Positions 17,819 to 26,592 of a DNA stretch of 64,000 nucleotides are shown here, in pieces (position 1 is the stretch's first letter; every line of letters starts with the position of its first letter). A program made the translations under genes and the position numbers. Origin of the DNA: CAINOH01 sp041663565 (GTDB lineage: Archaea; Micrarchaeota; Micrarchaeia; Norongarragalinales; CAINOH01); the NCBI GenBank assembly GCA_041663565.1, contig JBAYMJ010000002.1, forward strand, positions 25,196-89,195. Reading direction: 5' to 3'. The notes beneath the pieces are model-generated. The model was not told where the DNA came from, did not search any database, and was given only the letters and a program-made list of their open reading frames with translations.

Positions 17819-18535
17819 TTACGCGACACGGGCTGCGGGCTTTGCGAGCGAGTAAGCCCGCTCGACTTTAAGCTCGGAAAAGTCCGCGCGCTTGGAAGCC
17901 CAGTCCAAGACCGTGGTGAATGCCACGTACGAGACTGCGATTCCCGCTGCGAACATCAGCCGCTCGTAAGCCGTGACGGGCACAAGAGCGGTCCACTGGG
18001 CCGAGGTGTAGGGCAGCGAGTAGGCAAAGATTACCGAGCCTACCGCGTGGGCCGTGAATGTCGCGCCCAAGCTGCGTGCAACCAGGTTCTTGCTCCACCC
18101 AAAGACACGGACTGCAACAGGGATGAGCCAGTAGAGTGAGTAATACCACGCGCCCGCGCCAGCCGGGGTCATCACAAAGAGCGCCATGCAGGCAAGGGGA
18201 ACTCCGAGTCCTACTGCGTCAAGCTTCTTGAAGTCGATGCGGGCGAAGTAGTACGCCGCAAAGAGCATGGTTGAAAGGCGAAGGACGTTCAACAGGGTGA
18301 TTGCCTTCCCAAGCACCACCATGTTGACCACCTGCGAAGCCGCAAGCGCGACCAGTCCGAGGCCGAGGCCGAGGAAGGATGCCACTATTGGGCCGAAGAA
18401 CTGGAAGAGCGTAAAGTAGGACGCGTTCGAGCCTATGATTGGCGCGAAGTTGATTTGCTCGGCTATTGCCGCAAACACCGCGAAAGCCCCCAGGAATAGG
18501 AGCTTGCGCTTCGTAAGACCCATCGACAAATCCAT
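17819..18535 (-). CDS. polytopic membrane protein, ECF S-component-like appearance
   Basis: 238 aa (an internal start at MGLTKRK, 18523, is possible). About six hydrophobic segments separated by short loops; small-residue-rich helix FLGLGLGLVALAASQVV followed by NVLRLSTMLFAAYYFARIDFKK resembles substrate-binding components of energy-coupling-factor transporters, but no signature allows assignment. Upstream on the minus strand a TTAATATTTG sequence near 18596-18606 may be the TATA box. Confidence 0.6.
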   Translation of the reverse strand: MDLSMGLTKRKLLFLGAFAVFAAIAEQINFAPIIGSNASYFTLFQFFGPIVASFLGLGLGLVALAASQVVNMVVLGKAITLLNVLRLSTMLFAAYYFARIDFKKLDAVGLGVPLACMALFVMTPAGAGAWYYSLYWLIPVAVRVFGWSKNLVARSLGATFTAHAVGSVIFAYSLPYTSAQWTALVPVTAYERLMFAAGIAVSYVAFTTVLDWASKRADFSELKVERAYSLAKPAARVA

Positions 18536-18683
18536 AGTTACAAAACCCCCCTGAACTGGATTGAAAAGAAAGCAAGTATTGTTGGAAGAAACGACAAATA
18601 TTAACCCTATTGTTTATGGCGGGCCCGGAACGGCGTAGAAGCATTTTCCGAGTCCGATAGAGGCAAAATGCGAAGAAGTTTGA

Positions 18684-20057
18684 CTAGCATTTTGCCGTAG
18701 TTTTGCCAACTGGCTGCTTGGAAAGCCCGGCCTTGATTTCACCAACCAAGTAGAGGGAACCTGCCACCAGGACCATCCCGTCTGCATCCGAGTTGGCGTG
18801 CTTTACAGCAGCCCGCAAGGCCTCACCTGCTGACCAGAAATCCAAGACCACCGGACAATGCGGCCTTGCCGCTTCCGCCACCCGCACCGCAGTTGCCGTG
18901 CGGTGGTAGGAAACCGGGGCCGCGTAGAAGGACGTTGCAAGAGGCGCCAGAAGGCCCACAGTTGACTCGACGTCCTTGTCGTCCATCATCCCGCAGACTA
19001 GGGATATCCTTTTGCCTGCAAAAAGCGCCTTGACCGAAGCTGCAAGAGCCCTTGCGCCGTCGGGATTGTGCGCGCCGTCAAGCACAACTAGAGGTTCCGT
19101 GGAGACTATTTCGAGCCTGCCGGGCCATTTCGCGGCCTGGAAACCTTTTTGGATTGCAGTTGAAGGGATTGAAAGCGCCCCTTGCTCATCCAGCTTGCGC
19201 AAAGCCGCATAGGCGACGGCCATGTTGAAGCACTGGTAGCTTCCAAGCAAGCTGGAAGAAAGCCGCGTAGTGCCTAACTTTGACGAGATTTCGACCTGCG
19301 TTCCTGAAAGGGAAACGCTTTTTCCTGAAAAAGTAAATTCGGCATCGCCGGCCGCGTCCTCCTTTCCGCCGCTTTTCCTTTCGCCGACGACAACGACCCC
19401 GCTGTTCTTTTCACCCGCGACCTTTCTGATTACCCCAAGCGCCGCGCCGTCGCACCCGGTCACAACCGGCCTGCCTGCGCGGATTACCCCGGCTTTCTCA
19501 AAAGCAATCTTCTCAACCGTGTAGCCGAGCGCCTTGGTGTGGTCGAGGCTGACGCGCGTGATTATCGAAAGAACGGGCTCGGCCACGTTTGTTGAGTCCA
19601 GCCTGCCGCCCATCCCGATTTCAAGTACCGCAAAATCAACTTTCGAGTCCAAAAAGAACTTGAGCGCTACTGCGGTGTTGACCTCGAACTGGCTGAGTGT
19701 TTCGGTGTGGGCTTGGTTGTAAGTTTCGACGGCCTTTTTTGCATCCAAGATTATCCTTGCAAAATCCGCCTTCGAAATATCCTTTCCATCCACGCTGACC
19801 CTTTCGGTGTAATCAACCAAATGAGGAGAGATGTATCGGCCGGTCCTGTAACCTGCGTTCCTGATTGCGGACTCACAGAACGCTGCGACCGAGCCCTTGC
19901 CGTTGGTGCCGGTGACGAGGATGCAGGGAACCGCCTTGGGGTCGAAGCCAAGGATTTCACACAAGTCGCGAACAGGCGCAAGCGTCCACTCGTTCTTCGG
20001 AGGCAGCGCCTCGAGGAAGGCTATTGCTGCAAAGTAGTCGTCGGGTTGGCGTTCCAT
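18684..20057 (-). CDS. folC: folylpolyglutamate synthase / dihydrofolate synthase
   Basis: 457 aa from ATG 20057 (an ATG five codons upstream is less likely). Mur-ligase-type ATP-binding loop VTGTNGKGSV (GTNGKGS at 50-56), YISPHLVDYTERV, EIGMGGRLDSTN, and the Mur C-terminal DGAHNPDGA motif. It adds glutamate to (dihydro)folates or pterins in the cytoplasm. It fits with folD, 5-formyl-THF cyclo-ligase and purN 5-9 kb away. It lies 39 bp downstream of pyrG on the same strand. Confidence 0.92.
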   Translation of the reverse strand: MERQPDDYFAAIAFLEALPPKNEWTLAPVRDLCEILGFDPKAVPCILVTGTNGKGSVAAFCESAIRNAGYRTGRYISPHLVDYTERVSVDGKDISKADFARIILDAKKAVETYNQAHTETLSQFEVNTAVALKFFLDSKVDFAVLEIGMGGRLDSTNVAEPVLSIITRVSLDHTKALGYTVEKIAFEKAGVIRAGRPVVTGCDGAALGVIRKVAGEKNSGVVVVGERKSGGKEDAAGDAEFTFSGKSVSLSGTQVEISSKLGTTRLSSSLLGSYQCFNMAVAYAALRKLDEQGALSIPSTAIQKGFQAAKWPGRLEIVSTEPLVVLDGAHNPDGARALAASVKALFAGKRISLVCGMMDDKDVESTVGLLAPLATSFYAAPVSYHRTATAVRVAEAARPHCPVVLDFWSAGEALRAAVKHANSDADGMVLVAGSLYLVGEIKAGLSKQPVGKTTAKC

Positions 20058-20096
20058 TGGCAAAACCAGCAATTGGATTTTGCACGGCCGGATTAA

Positions 20097-21830
20097 TCAG
20101 GCCTTCTTTGACTGCTCAAGGCACGCCTTCACAAAGCCCAAAAAGAGCGGATTCGGGTTGAACGGCCTGCTTGAAAGCTCGGGGTGGAACTGCGTGCCCA
20201 CGAAGAACGGGTGTGATGGGATTTCCATCACCTGCATTATGGGCTGGTTGGGCGCCTTCCCTGAGAAAACCATGCCCGCTTTCTGGATGCGGTCGATGTA
20301 ATCGGGGTTGACCTCGTAGCGGTGGCGGAAGCGCTCGCGAATCTTGAGCTTTCCGTAAAGCTCCGCTGCCATCGAGCCCTTGACAAGCTCGACGTCCTTC
20401 CCGCCAAGCCGCATGTTGCCTCCGAGTCCCTCGATTTTCTTTTGTTCCGGAAGGATGTCAATGACCATGTCAGGGGTGTCCGGGTCAATCTCGGTTGAGT
20501 TTGCCTTGGACAGCCCTAGGACGTTCCTGCAGAACTCCACAACCGCCATCTGCATGCCATAGCACAAGCCTAGGTAGGGCAGCTTGTTCTTTCGCGCATA
20601 CTCGATGCACTTGATCTTGCCTTCTGTTCCGCGCGAGCCGAAGCCGCCGGGAACGATTATGCCGTTGACGCCATCAAGCACCTTCGCGACTTCCGCATCA
20701 GTTGACTTGGGGGTGAGCTTGCTCGTCTCAATCCAGACAAGCTCGACTTTGCACCCTGCTTTTGCGCGCGAGTGCTCGATTGCCTGGATTATGCTCGCGT
20801 AAGAGTCCTTGACTTCGGTGTACTTTCCGGTGATTCCAATCTTTATGGACTTGGTGGGCTTCGCGAGAGCCTCGCAGAAGTCCTCCCAGCGCCTCATCGC
20901 AGCCTCAGTGCGAACGGCAGGGGCGCGCTTTATGCCTAAAAGCTCAAGAACCGCCTTGTCCAGGCCCTTTTCGTGGAGCATTATCGGGACTTCGTAGATT
21001 GACTGGGCGTCAGGCACGCACACCACGCGCTCAAGAGGCACGTTGGAGTAGATGCTGATTTTCTCGCGCACCTTCTCTCCTACCTCGCGGCCAGCGCGCA
21101 CCACCACAATCTCAGGTTGAATTCCCAAAGACATAAGGGTGCGAATGCCGCTCTGCGCGGGCTTGCTCTTGAACTCACCAAGCGAGCTGGGGTTGAAAGC
21201 GTAAGTGACGTTGGAGAAAATGACGTTGCTGCGGCCTTCCTCGTACTGGAGCTGGCGCATCGCTTCCATGAAGTAGCCGTTTTCGAGGTCCCCTACTGTG
21301 CCTCCGACTTCGATTATGACCACGTCTGTCTTGGTGGTGATTGCGCACTCGCGCACGAACGCCTTGATTTCACCTGTTACGTGGGGGATGAACTGCACGT
21401 CGCGTCCAAGATACTCGCCCTTGCGCTCCTTGGTAAGAACCGTGTTGAATATCTTGCCGCCGGTGATGTAGTTGAGCTTTGAGAGGTTCTTGTCGAGGAA
21501 GCGCTCGTATGCTCCGAGGTCCATGTCGGTTTCCGCGCCGTCGTCAAGCACGAATACTTCGCCGTGGCGGTAAGGGTTCAAGGTGCCTGCGTCCTGGTTG
21601 AGGTAGCCGTCGAACTTGATTGGCTCGACTTTGAGCCCCGCTGCCTCGAGGAGCGCGCCCATGCTGGATGAGAAGATTCCCTTGCCTACTCCGGAGATTA
21701 CGCTTCCGGTGATTACGAGGTACTTGGTCTTTCCGGGCTCGTAGCCCTTCGGGACTGGGGTGTAGAACTCGTGGTCACTGGACTTGTTTGAAAGCGATGA
21801 AAGAATGCCACAAGAGTCCTCAGCTGCCAT
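20097..21830 (-). CDS. pyrG: CTP synthase
   Basis: 577 aa from ATG 21830, longer than the usual 530-550 because of an N-terminal extension of about 40 residues before YLVITGSVISGVGKG. Synthase domain: Mg/ATP loop GSVISGVGKGI and QDAGTLNPYRHGEVFVLDDGAE. Glutaminase domain: PGGFGSRG, LGLCYGMQ with the nucleophilic Cys, and TQFHPEL with the catalytic His/Glu. It makes CTP from UTP, ATP and glutamine. TATA-like TTTTATTATAGC (minus strand) near 21875-21886. Confidence 0.97.
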   Translation of the reverse strand: MAAEDSCGILSSLSNKSSDHEFYTPVPKGYEPGKTKYLVITGSVISGVGKGIFSSSMGALLEAAGLKVEPIKFDGYLNQDAGTLNPYRHGEVFVLDDGAETDMDLGAYERFLDKNLSKLNYITGGKIFNTVLTKERKGEYLGRDVQFIPHVTGEIKAFVRECAITTKTDVVIIEVGGTVGDLENGYFMEAMRQLQYEEGRSNVIFSNVTYAFNPSSLGEFKSKPAQSGIRTLMSLGIQPEIVVVRAGREVGEKVREKISIYSNVPLERVVCVPDAQSIYEVPIMLHEKGLDKAVLELLGIKRAPAVRTEAAMRRWEDFCEALAKPTKSIKIGITGKYTEVKDSYASIIQAIEHSRAKAGCKVELVWIETSKLTPKSTDAEVAKVLDGVNGIIVPGGFGSRGTEGKIKCIEYARKNKLPYLGLCYGMQMAVVEFCRNVLGLSKANSTEIDPDTPDMVIDILPEQKKIEGLGGNMRLGGKDVELVKGSMAAELYGKLKIRERFRHRYEVNPDYIDRIQKAGMVFSGKAPNQPIMQVMEIPSHPFFVGTQFHPELSSRPFNPNPLFLGFVKACLEQSKKA

Positions 21831-21974
21831 TACCCACACACCCCGTTCAAAAAAAGAACTAATGATTGAATTGCTATAATAAAAAGAAGACGGTGGCTTT
21901 CGGTTGTTAAAAACGTATTGTTGGACGGCAGGATTGAAGTAGGACTTTTATTCCGCAACGCACCCACCCAAATT

Positions 21975-23087
21975 ATGGAAAACACCTATCATGGGCTTCC
22001 CATAACAATCAGGGGCGAAAACCCCGGTCCGACATGGAGGCACAACAATGCCGCTGAAAAACGGGCGAGAAGGAACTGGCCCAAGGACTACGACCACGAC
22101 ATATTGCTTACTGTAGAGACAACGGACAAGTGCACCCTGCGCTGCGACCACTGTTTTGCCGAGTCCGGGCCTGAAAAGAACACGTTCATAGACCACAAAA
22201 AAATCGAGGAAATCGCAAAGGAATGCGAGACGATATTCCCGCAATATGGCCAGAAAATTATCCGGATTACCGGAGGGGACCCGTTCCTGCACCCGAAGAT
22301 TTTTGGCATCGTCAAGTCGTTCTCCAAGAGGAAAAAGAAGCTTGGATACAAGCTCCTCGACGTTGAGACCAACGGCTGGTGGGCAACCGACGACGAAACG
22401 GCGAGAAAGTACATAAAGAAGCTCAAGGCATCCGGCGCGGACCTCTTGAGCATGACCAATGATTACTTCCACTGCAAGCAGGGCGTATTCGACATCCATG
22501 AGCATATGCACAGGATAGACCACATCGCCTCGGAGGAAGGCCTTAGGTTCCGAAACATCCTGACCGGGTATGGCACTGACACTCCTGACGAAAATACTGC
22601 AAAAGAAATAGAGGAGCACAAAAAGCGCTGCAATCACTGCCACGGCATCCCAAACATCACGCCAATTGGCCGGGCGCGGGAACTTCCTGAAGAAACGTGG
22701 GGTTCGCACGTAACCTGCGGCCTGACAGGCTGCAGGCTGACCCCGCCATTGTTCATGCCCTTAATCGGGGCTGAAAAATACACGCATAGGGACGAGATTA
22801 CCCTCGGCCCGAACGGGAACGTCTATCCCTGCAATAGCGGAAAGGAGTTCGAGCACGCGTCGCTTGCAATCGGAAACATCTACAGGAGGCCTCTTGCGCA
22901 CATAATACAGGACCCGCAAAACAAGATAGTCGACATAATCCGCAAGGAAGGGCTGCGGGGAGTAAGCAAACGGGCAGGGATAACCTCACCGAATCATTGG
23001 GGAACCTACTGGAAGATGTCGCCCTGTGGATTATGCCACGAACTTTTGAGGACTCGCGGAAAGCAGATACAGAAGAACATCAAATGA
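21975..23087 (+). CDS. radical SAM protein with additional cysteine clusters
   Basis: 370 aa from ATG 21975, which lies about 25 bp after a TATA-like CTTTTATT (21945-21952). Radical SAM motif C53-TLR-C57-DH-C60 (CX3CX2C) in TTDKCTLRCDHCF, followed by ITGGDPFLHP (the GGE-type SAM-binding loop) and VETNGWW. The C-terminal half has further Cys pairs: CNHC, CGLTGC, YPCNSG, and CGLC, consistent with SPASM-like auxiliary Fe-S clusters. Such enzymes often modify peptides or proteins; no precursor peptide gene is evident nearby. Substrate unknown. Confidence 0.88.
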   Translation: MENTYHGLPITIRGENPGPTWRHNNAAEKRARRNWPKDYDHDILLTVETTDKCTLRCDHCFAESGPEKNTFIDHKKIEEIAKECETIFPQYGQKIIRITGGDPFLHPKIFGIVKSFSKRKKKLGYKLLDVETNGWWATDDETARKYIKKLKASGADLLSMTNDYFHCKQGVFDIHEHMHRIDHIASEEGLRFRNILTGYGTDTPDENTAKEIEEHKKRCNHCHGIPNITPIGRARELPEETWGSHVTCGLTGCRLTPPLFMPLIGAEKYTHRDEITLGPNGNVYPCNSGKEFEHASLAIGNIYRRPLAHIIQDPQNKIVDIIRKEGLRGVSKRAGITSPNHWGTYWKMSPCGLCHELLRTRGKQIQKNIK

Positions 23088-23118
23088 CGCGCTTACGCTG
23101 AAGCAAAATGAAAAGAGA

Positions 23119-23153
23119 CCCCCTCCTTTCGGAGGGGGCTTCATCTGTTTTTC
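23119..23153 (+). terminator. hairpin terminator after the radical SAM gene
   Basis: Perfect 8-bp stem CCCCCTCC / GGAGGGGG (23119-23126 and 23131-23138) with a TTTC loop, followed by CTTCATCTGTTTTT. It sits between the radical SAM gene and the convergent five-gene membrane operon, so it may serve both directions. Confidence 0.7.
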
Positions 23154-23214
23154 CAAGGGGGGCTTGGAGGATTTGATGAAGGATAAATGCCGCAAAAGCG
23201 GCTGGTTGTTGAAA

Positions 23215-23598
23215 CTACTGTCCCCACATGACCTTACGGCCCGATGTCAGCCGGTCCTTGCGGAACTCTCCCTGCATGTGGTAGTAGGAAGCGCCGAAAA
23301 GCGCCGCTACCCCGACTACGGGCATTGGCATGAGGGTGACTACGCCGATGAGCGCGAGCACCAGCGAGTACGACCGGAAGCGCAGGGCCTCCTTCCAAAG
23401 GGGAAGGTAGCTCTGGGTGTAGTTGTACCGGTTGGTGAGCTTCATCATGGGCTCCTTTGCGTCCGCAGGCACCGAAGTCATCTGGATGTCCCAGTTCTTT
23501 TCCGACGGCGCCTTGCCAGCTGGCGCTACCGAGTCCCCTACGGTAATCTGGTCCCCGCTTTTTGGGTTCAGCTTTGAAAGCATGTCCTGTATTGCCAT
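23215..23598 (-). CDS. small two-TM membrane protein (duplicated family, copy D)
   Basis: 127 aa. About 70 soluble N-terminal residues, then a hydrophobic hairpin (YSLVLALIGVVTLMPMPVVGVAALFGASYY) and a basic tail with GRKVMW. The hairpin with a central Pro and the AAFG..YY exit match the proteins at 23613, 24486 and 24967. Last gene of a five-gene minus-strand operon. Function unknown. Confidence 0.75.
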   Translation of the reverse strand: MAIQDMLSKLNPKSGDQITVGDSVAPAGKAPSEKNWDIQMTSVPADAKEPMMKLTNRYNYTQSYLPLWKEALRFRSYSLVLALIGVVTLMPMPVVGVAALFGASYYHMQGEFRKDRLTSGRKVMWGQ

Positions 23599-23612
23599 AT
23601 TTCATTCCCCCT

Positions 23613-24218
23613 CTACTGTGCGACTATTACCGAGCGTCCCTTCTGCCAAGTGACCTCGCTTCCGAACCCGTTCATGTGCTGCCCCCAGTAGTGGCCCCAA
23701 AGGTAGGCGAACACCACCGAGACAATCGGGTTGATGAAGTACGTCACTATCATCATGAGAAAGCACACCATGGCCCAGAAGAAGCTGTTGTACTCTCCGG
23801 TCCAGCTGTCCTGCATCTCGATTCCCTTGAACTGGAAGCCCAACCGCTTTCCGAGGAAGTGGCCACGGGTGTCGATGTTGAACATGTGCATTGGCCGCGG
23901 CTCGCCTGTGAACGAGTCGTTGGGGCCCATCACGTCCCCCGAGCCGTCTATCATCGCCGGGCCTTCCTTGTTGGTTGGCACGAACATCGGCATGTCGTAG
24001 CTCTCGTTGCCCGAGGCCTTCGCCGGAGCCTGCGCTCCTGCTGCCGGCTTTGCGGCTGCCGAGACTGCGTTGACCTTCTCGGAGTAGACTACCTTGTTGT
24101 TCCCGACCTTGTCCGCAGTGACCGGTATGGGCCACGACGCGGGTCCGTTGTAGATGTACTTTATCTCCTGCGGAGTGCCGGTAGCCTTTTTTGCCTGTGA
24201 AAGGTTGAGCAATGCCAT
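23613..24218 (-). CDS. two-TM membrane protein with PMFVPT motif (duplicated family, copy C)
   Basis: 201 aa from ATG 24218. Soluble N-terminal 130 residues with an Ala/Lys/Pro linker and the motif YDMPMFVPTNKEG, shared with the operon's first gene. Hydrophobic hairpin FFWAMVCFLMMIVTYFINPIVSVVFAYLW, then aromatic GHYWGQHMNGF and a TWQKGRS tail. Upstream frame extension is shadow sequence overlapping the neighbour. Function unknown; 14 bp from copy D. Confidence 0.78.
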   Translation of the reverse strand: MALLNLSQAKKATGTPQEIKYIYNGPASWPIPVTADKVGNNKVVYSEKVNAVSAAAKPAAGAQAPAKASGNESYDMPMFVPTNKEGPAMIDGSGDVMGPNDSFTGEPRPMHMFNIDTRGHFLGKRLGFQFKGIEMQDSWTGEYNSFFWAMVCFLMMIVTYFINPIVSVVFAYLWGHYWGQHMNGFGSEVTWQKGRSVIVAQ

Positions 24219-24223
24219 TTTTC

Positions 24224-24478
24224 TCACAACACGAACGCCACAAGGAGCGCGTAAATCAGGCAGCCGAATGCGAGTATGTTTATCGGCGTGTCCGTAAGCC
24301 CGAACGGCCGGCCAAGCGAGTGGGTATCCCAAATCTCGCCCATGGTCGGGATTGTGTCCGGGTTGTCGAGCACGCTGACAATCCCCGCGTCCTCTAGCCA
24401 CATCACGATTTGGCTCGTGAGGGGCGCGTAGTAGAACGGCGCCTTGTTTTTGAATACTCCTTTTCCTGCCATAATCAT
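24224..24478 (-). CDS. small single-TM membrane protein in the duplicated-family operon
   Basis: 84 aa (ATG 24478; in-frame ATG 24472 also possible, AAGGCG is a plausible ribosome-binding site). N-terminal KNKAPFYYAPLTSQIVMWLEDAGIV, centre DTIPTMGEIWDTHSLGRPF, C-terminal hydrophobic helix INILAFGCLIYALLVAFVL. Unlike the other four it has no hairpin. Five bp from the next gene. Function unknown. Confidence 0.72.
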   Translation of the reverse strand: MIMAGKGVFKNKAPFYYAPLTSQIVMWLEDAGIVSVLDNPDTIPTMGEIWDTHSLGRPFGLTDTPINILAFGCLIYALLVAFVL

Positions 24479-24485
24479 TTTCGCC

Positions 24486-24956
24486 TTAATCGACTGTCAT
24501 GATTGTACGCTTTACTCCGAACGTCCAGCATCCCCAGCGCAGCCCTGCGCCGATTGCGCGGAAGCGCGCTGCGAGTGCGAACATCAATAGCGACCCTGCC
24601 GGGAACACCGTGAAAGTGAATATTGCCGCTGCCATCCAGAACACGAAGATGCACCAGGAAATCTTCTCCTTGCGCCACCCGTCGATGTATTCCATGACGA
24701 AGCCGTACCGGGTGTGGGTGCGCATCACCGGGAAGTCCTTCGGGTTGACTTCACAGCCCGCAGTAGTCATGACCGAGGTCGGCTCGTTGATCCCGCCCTT
24801 TCTCGGCTCTGCCTTGGCTGCAACGTCGGCCTTCTGCTTGGCGTAAGTGCCGTGGTATGCGCTCTCCTGGATGCCCGGAGCTACCGGCCGCTTGCCGTAG
24901 CCCGCCGGGTCGCCGAAACCGGAATTGTCCTGTCCTGGAGTGTGAAGTGAAATCAT
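24486..24956 (-). CDS. two-TM membrane protein (duplicated family, copy B)
   Basis: 156 aa. Soluble N-terminal 100 residues rich in Gly/Pro/Lys, then WRKEKISWCIFVFWMAAAIFTFTVFPAGSLLMFALAARF hairpin with a central Pro, then Trp/Arg-rich GLRWGCW and KRTIM. Same layout as copies A, C and D: soluble N-part, Pro-centred hairpin, aromatic/basic tail. Function unknown. Confidence 0.75.
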   Translation of the reverse strand: MISLHTPGQDNSGFGDPAGYGKRPVAPGIQESAYHGTYAKQKADVAAKAEPRKGGINEPTSVMTTAGCEVNPKDFPVMRTHTRYGFVMEYIDGWRKEKISWCIFVFWMAAAIFTFTVFPAGSLLMFALAARFRAIGAGLRWGCWTFGVKRTIMTVD

Positions 24957-24966
24957 TTACATCAAC

Positions 24967-25350
24967 TTATGTAGCTTCGTAGAGCATACGCTGTTTCCAG
25001 TTGTTGCTCACGTAGAAGTCCTGCCACAGGTAACGGCCGTAGGCAAAGCCCGATGCCAGGCCGAATGCGCCTGCGACGAACACGTTACGCGGTATGAGAA
25101 CGATTGCCATTATTGCAAGAAAGATTGCCGCAGCCTTGGCCACCTGCCATTCCTTGTAGATTCCTATTGACTCGTTGAGGTAGTCCTGGCGGCGCTTGAT
25201 GTGCATTACCGCGTGCCCGTGGGTGTCAGTAGGCACGAACATCGGGATGTGGTTGTAGCCGCGCTTGGGGACGGTCTCGTCCGGAGTCTGGACCTGGCCG
25301 TAAGTGAGCATTTCCCTGCGGGCCTTTGAAAGTGAATAGTCTTTTTCCAT
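24967..25350 (-). CDS. two-TM membrane protein with PMFVPT motif (duplicated family, copy A)
   Basis: 127 aa from ATG 25350, the first gene of the operon. YNHIPMFVPTDTHGHAVMHIK in the soluble part is the counterpart of the motif in copy C. Then YKEWQVAKAAAIFLAIMAIVLIP RNVFVAGAFGLASGFAYGRY hairpin and WKQRMLYE tail. The four hairpin proteins align around the central Pro and the GxxYG/YW exit, indicating old gene duplication. Function unknown. Confidence 0.78.
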   Translation of the reverse strand: MEKDYSLSKARREMLTYGQVQTPDETVPKRGYNHIPMFVPTDTHGHAVMHIKRRQDYLNESIGIYKEWQVAKAAAIFLAIMAIVLIPRNVFVAGAFGLASGFAYGRYLWQDFYVSNNWKQRMLYEAT

Positions 25351-25397
25351 GTTCAACAAATCCCCCTCGATTTGCGTAACTATCTTTGGAATGACGA

Positions 25398-25409
25398 AAT
25401 ATATAAACT
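25398..25409 (-). promoter_or_regulatory. TATA box of the five-gene membrane operon
   Basis: GTTTATATATTT on the minus strand, about 50 bp ahead of ATG 25350. No other promoter-like element is seen between the five genes, whose gaps are 5-14 bp, supporting one transcript. Confidence 0.6.
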
Positions 25410-25626
25410 GTTCGGTAGTAACAAACATTAATATCTAGTAGTCAATTGACGTAGTATTGAAATGGCATGAAAACAATAGTCGTCAAAAGACGTATTTTGT
25501 GGGGTTTTGCTGAGTGCCCTAGAGGCAAGCCACTACTCGCCAAACCGGCCAAGCCGGCGGTCCGAAGGGACGCAGCTCCATCAAACCACCCCGTTTTGAG
25601 GCCGCAAAGGCCGGCCGGGATACCGG
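25410..25626 (+). other. non-coding stretch with three consecutive hairpins
   Basis: About 300 bp between the divergent operon and folD hold no convincing gene. Three perfect small stem-loops lie in a row: CCGGC-CAA-GCCGG (25545-25557), GTCC-GAAG-GGAC (25560-25571) and GGCC-GCAAA-GGCC (25600-25612). They are upstream of the folD TATA box, so they would not be in its leader. A small structured RNA is possible but not identified. Confidence 0.35.
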
Positions 25627-25636
25627 ATTATATTTT
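25627..25636 (+). promoter_or_regulatory. TATA box of folD
   Basis: ATTATATTTT about 26 bp before ATG 25658, the spacing of a leaderless archaeal transcript. Confidence 0.65.
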
Positions 25637-25657
25637 CCCGCGCCCAGAAACACTACT

Positions 25658-26527
25658 ATGTCCGCCCCAACGCCGACCAAGGCAAAGCTGATTTCGGGTA
25701 AGCCCATAGCAGATTCGATGCTTGAGGCGGTTGCCCAAAAGGTTGCCAAGCTTGCGGAAAAGCCGACTCTTGCAGTAATCATAGCAGAAGGCGACCCGGC
25801 ATCCGAGCTTTACGTTTCAAAGAAGCAGGCAGCTTGCAGGAAAGTGGGCGTGCACTCGCTGCGCTTTGACATCCCCCGCACCGAGACTACGGCAAAGCTC
25901 CTGGCACTCATCCACAAGCTCAACGCCGACCCCAAGGTGGATGGAATACTTGTCCAGCTTCCTCTTCCAAAGCAGATAGACGAGGACAAAGTAATCGAGG
26001 CCATTGACCCGCAAAAGGACGTGGACGGCTTCCACCCCATAAACCTCGGAAGGCTCTCAAGAGGGGACGAGGACGCGGCGCTCATCTCCGCAACACCGAA
26101 AGGCATAATCAAGCTCCTAGAATCAATAGGCTGCGACGTGTCAGGCAAAGTCTGCACAGTAGTTGGCACAAGCAACATAGTGGGAAAGCCAGTTGCGTAC
26201 TTGCTGATGAACCGCAAGGCAACGGTAATCACCGCAAACAGCAGGACTCCCGATTTGGGAGCCGTGACCCGCCAGGCGGACGTGCTGGTTGTCGGAGTTG
26301 GCAAGCCGGGGCTTGTGCGCGGCGACATGGTGAAGCCGGGCGCAACAGTCATTGACGTTGGCACGAGCAAGCTTGCGAATGGAAAGCTTGCAGGGGACGT
26401 TGATTTTGAGTCCGCCTCGCAGGTGGCATCCGCAATAACCCCGGTCCCCGGCGGGGTGGGGCCGATGACGATTGCGAGCCTTCTTGACAACACACTGGTT
26501 GCGTACGGACGAAGAAGGAAAAAATAG
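25658..26527 (+). CDS. folD: methylenetetrahydrofolate dehydrogenase / methenyltetrahydrofolate cyclohydrolase
   Basis: 289 aa. YVSKKQAACRKVG holds the catalytic Lys (Lys56), VDGILVQLPLP and QKDVDGFHPIN form the substrate pocket, TVVGTSNIVGKP is the NAD(P) loop, and PVPGGVGPMT closes the active site. It interconverts 5,10-methylene-, methenyl- and 10-formyl-THF in the cytoplasm. Downstream cyclo-ligase and purN use the same C1 pool. Confidence 0.97.
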   Translation: MSAPTPTKAKLISGKPIADSMLEAVAQKVAKLAEKPTLAVIIAEGDPASELYVSKKQAACRKVGVHSLRFDIPRTETTAKLLALIHKLNADPKVDGILVQLPLPKQIDEDKVIEAIDPQKDVDGFHPINLGRLSRGDEDAALISATPKGIIKLLESIGCDVSGKVCTVVGTSNIVGKPVAYLLMNRKATVITANSRTPDLGAVTRQADVLVVGVGKPGLVRGDMVKPGATVIDVGTSKLANGKLAGDVDFESASQVASAITPVPGGVGPMTIASLLDNTLVAYGRRRKK

Positions 26528-26592
26528 GAAAAAGCGGGCCACTGTTGCCAAAAGACGCGGGGTGGCATCGAAGGTAATCGTTGGTTTTTCTA

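Noticed and set aside
21948..22709. 253-aa minus-strand frame opposite the radical SAM gene
   Set aside because: Shadow of a strongly supported gene with no known motif.
25467..25691. 74-aa open frame before folD
   Set aside because: Pro/Arg-rich, spans the folD TATA box and overlaps its start; the region looks non-coding.
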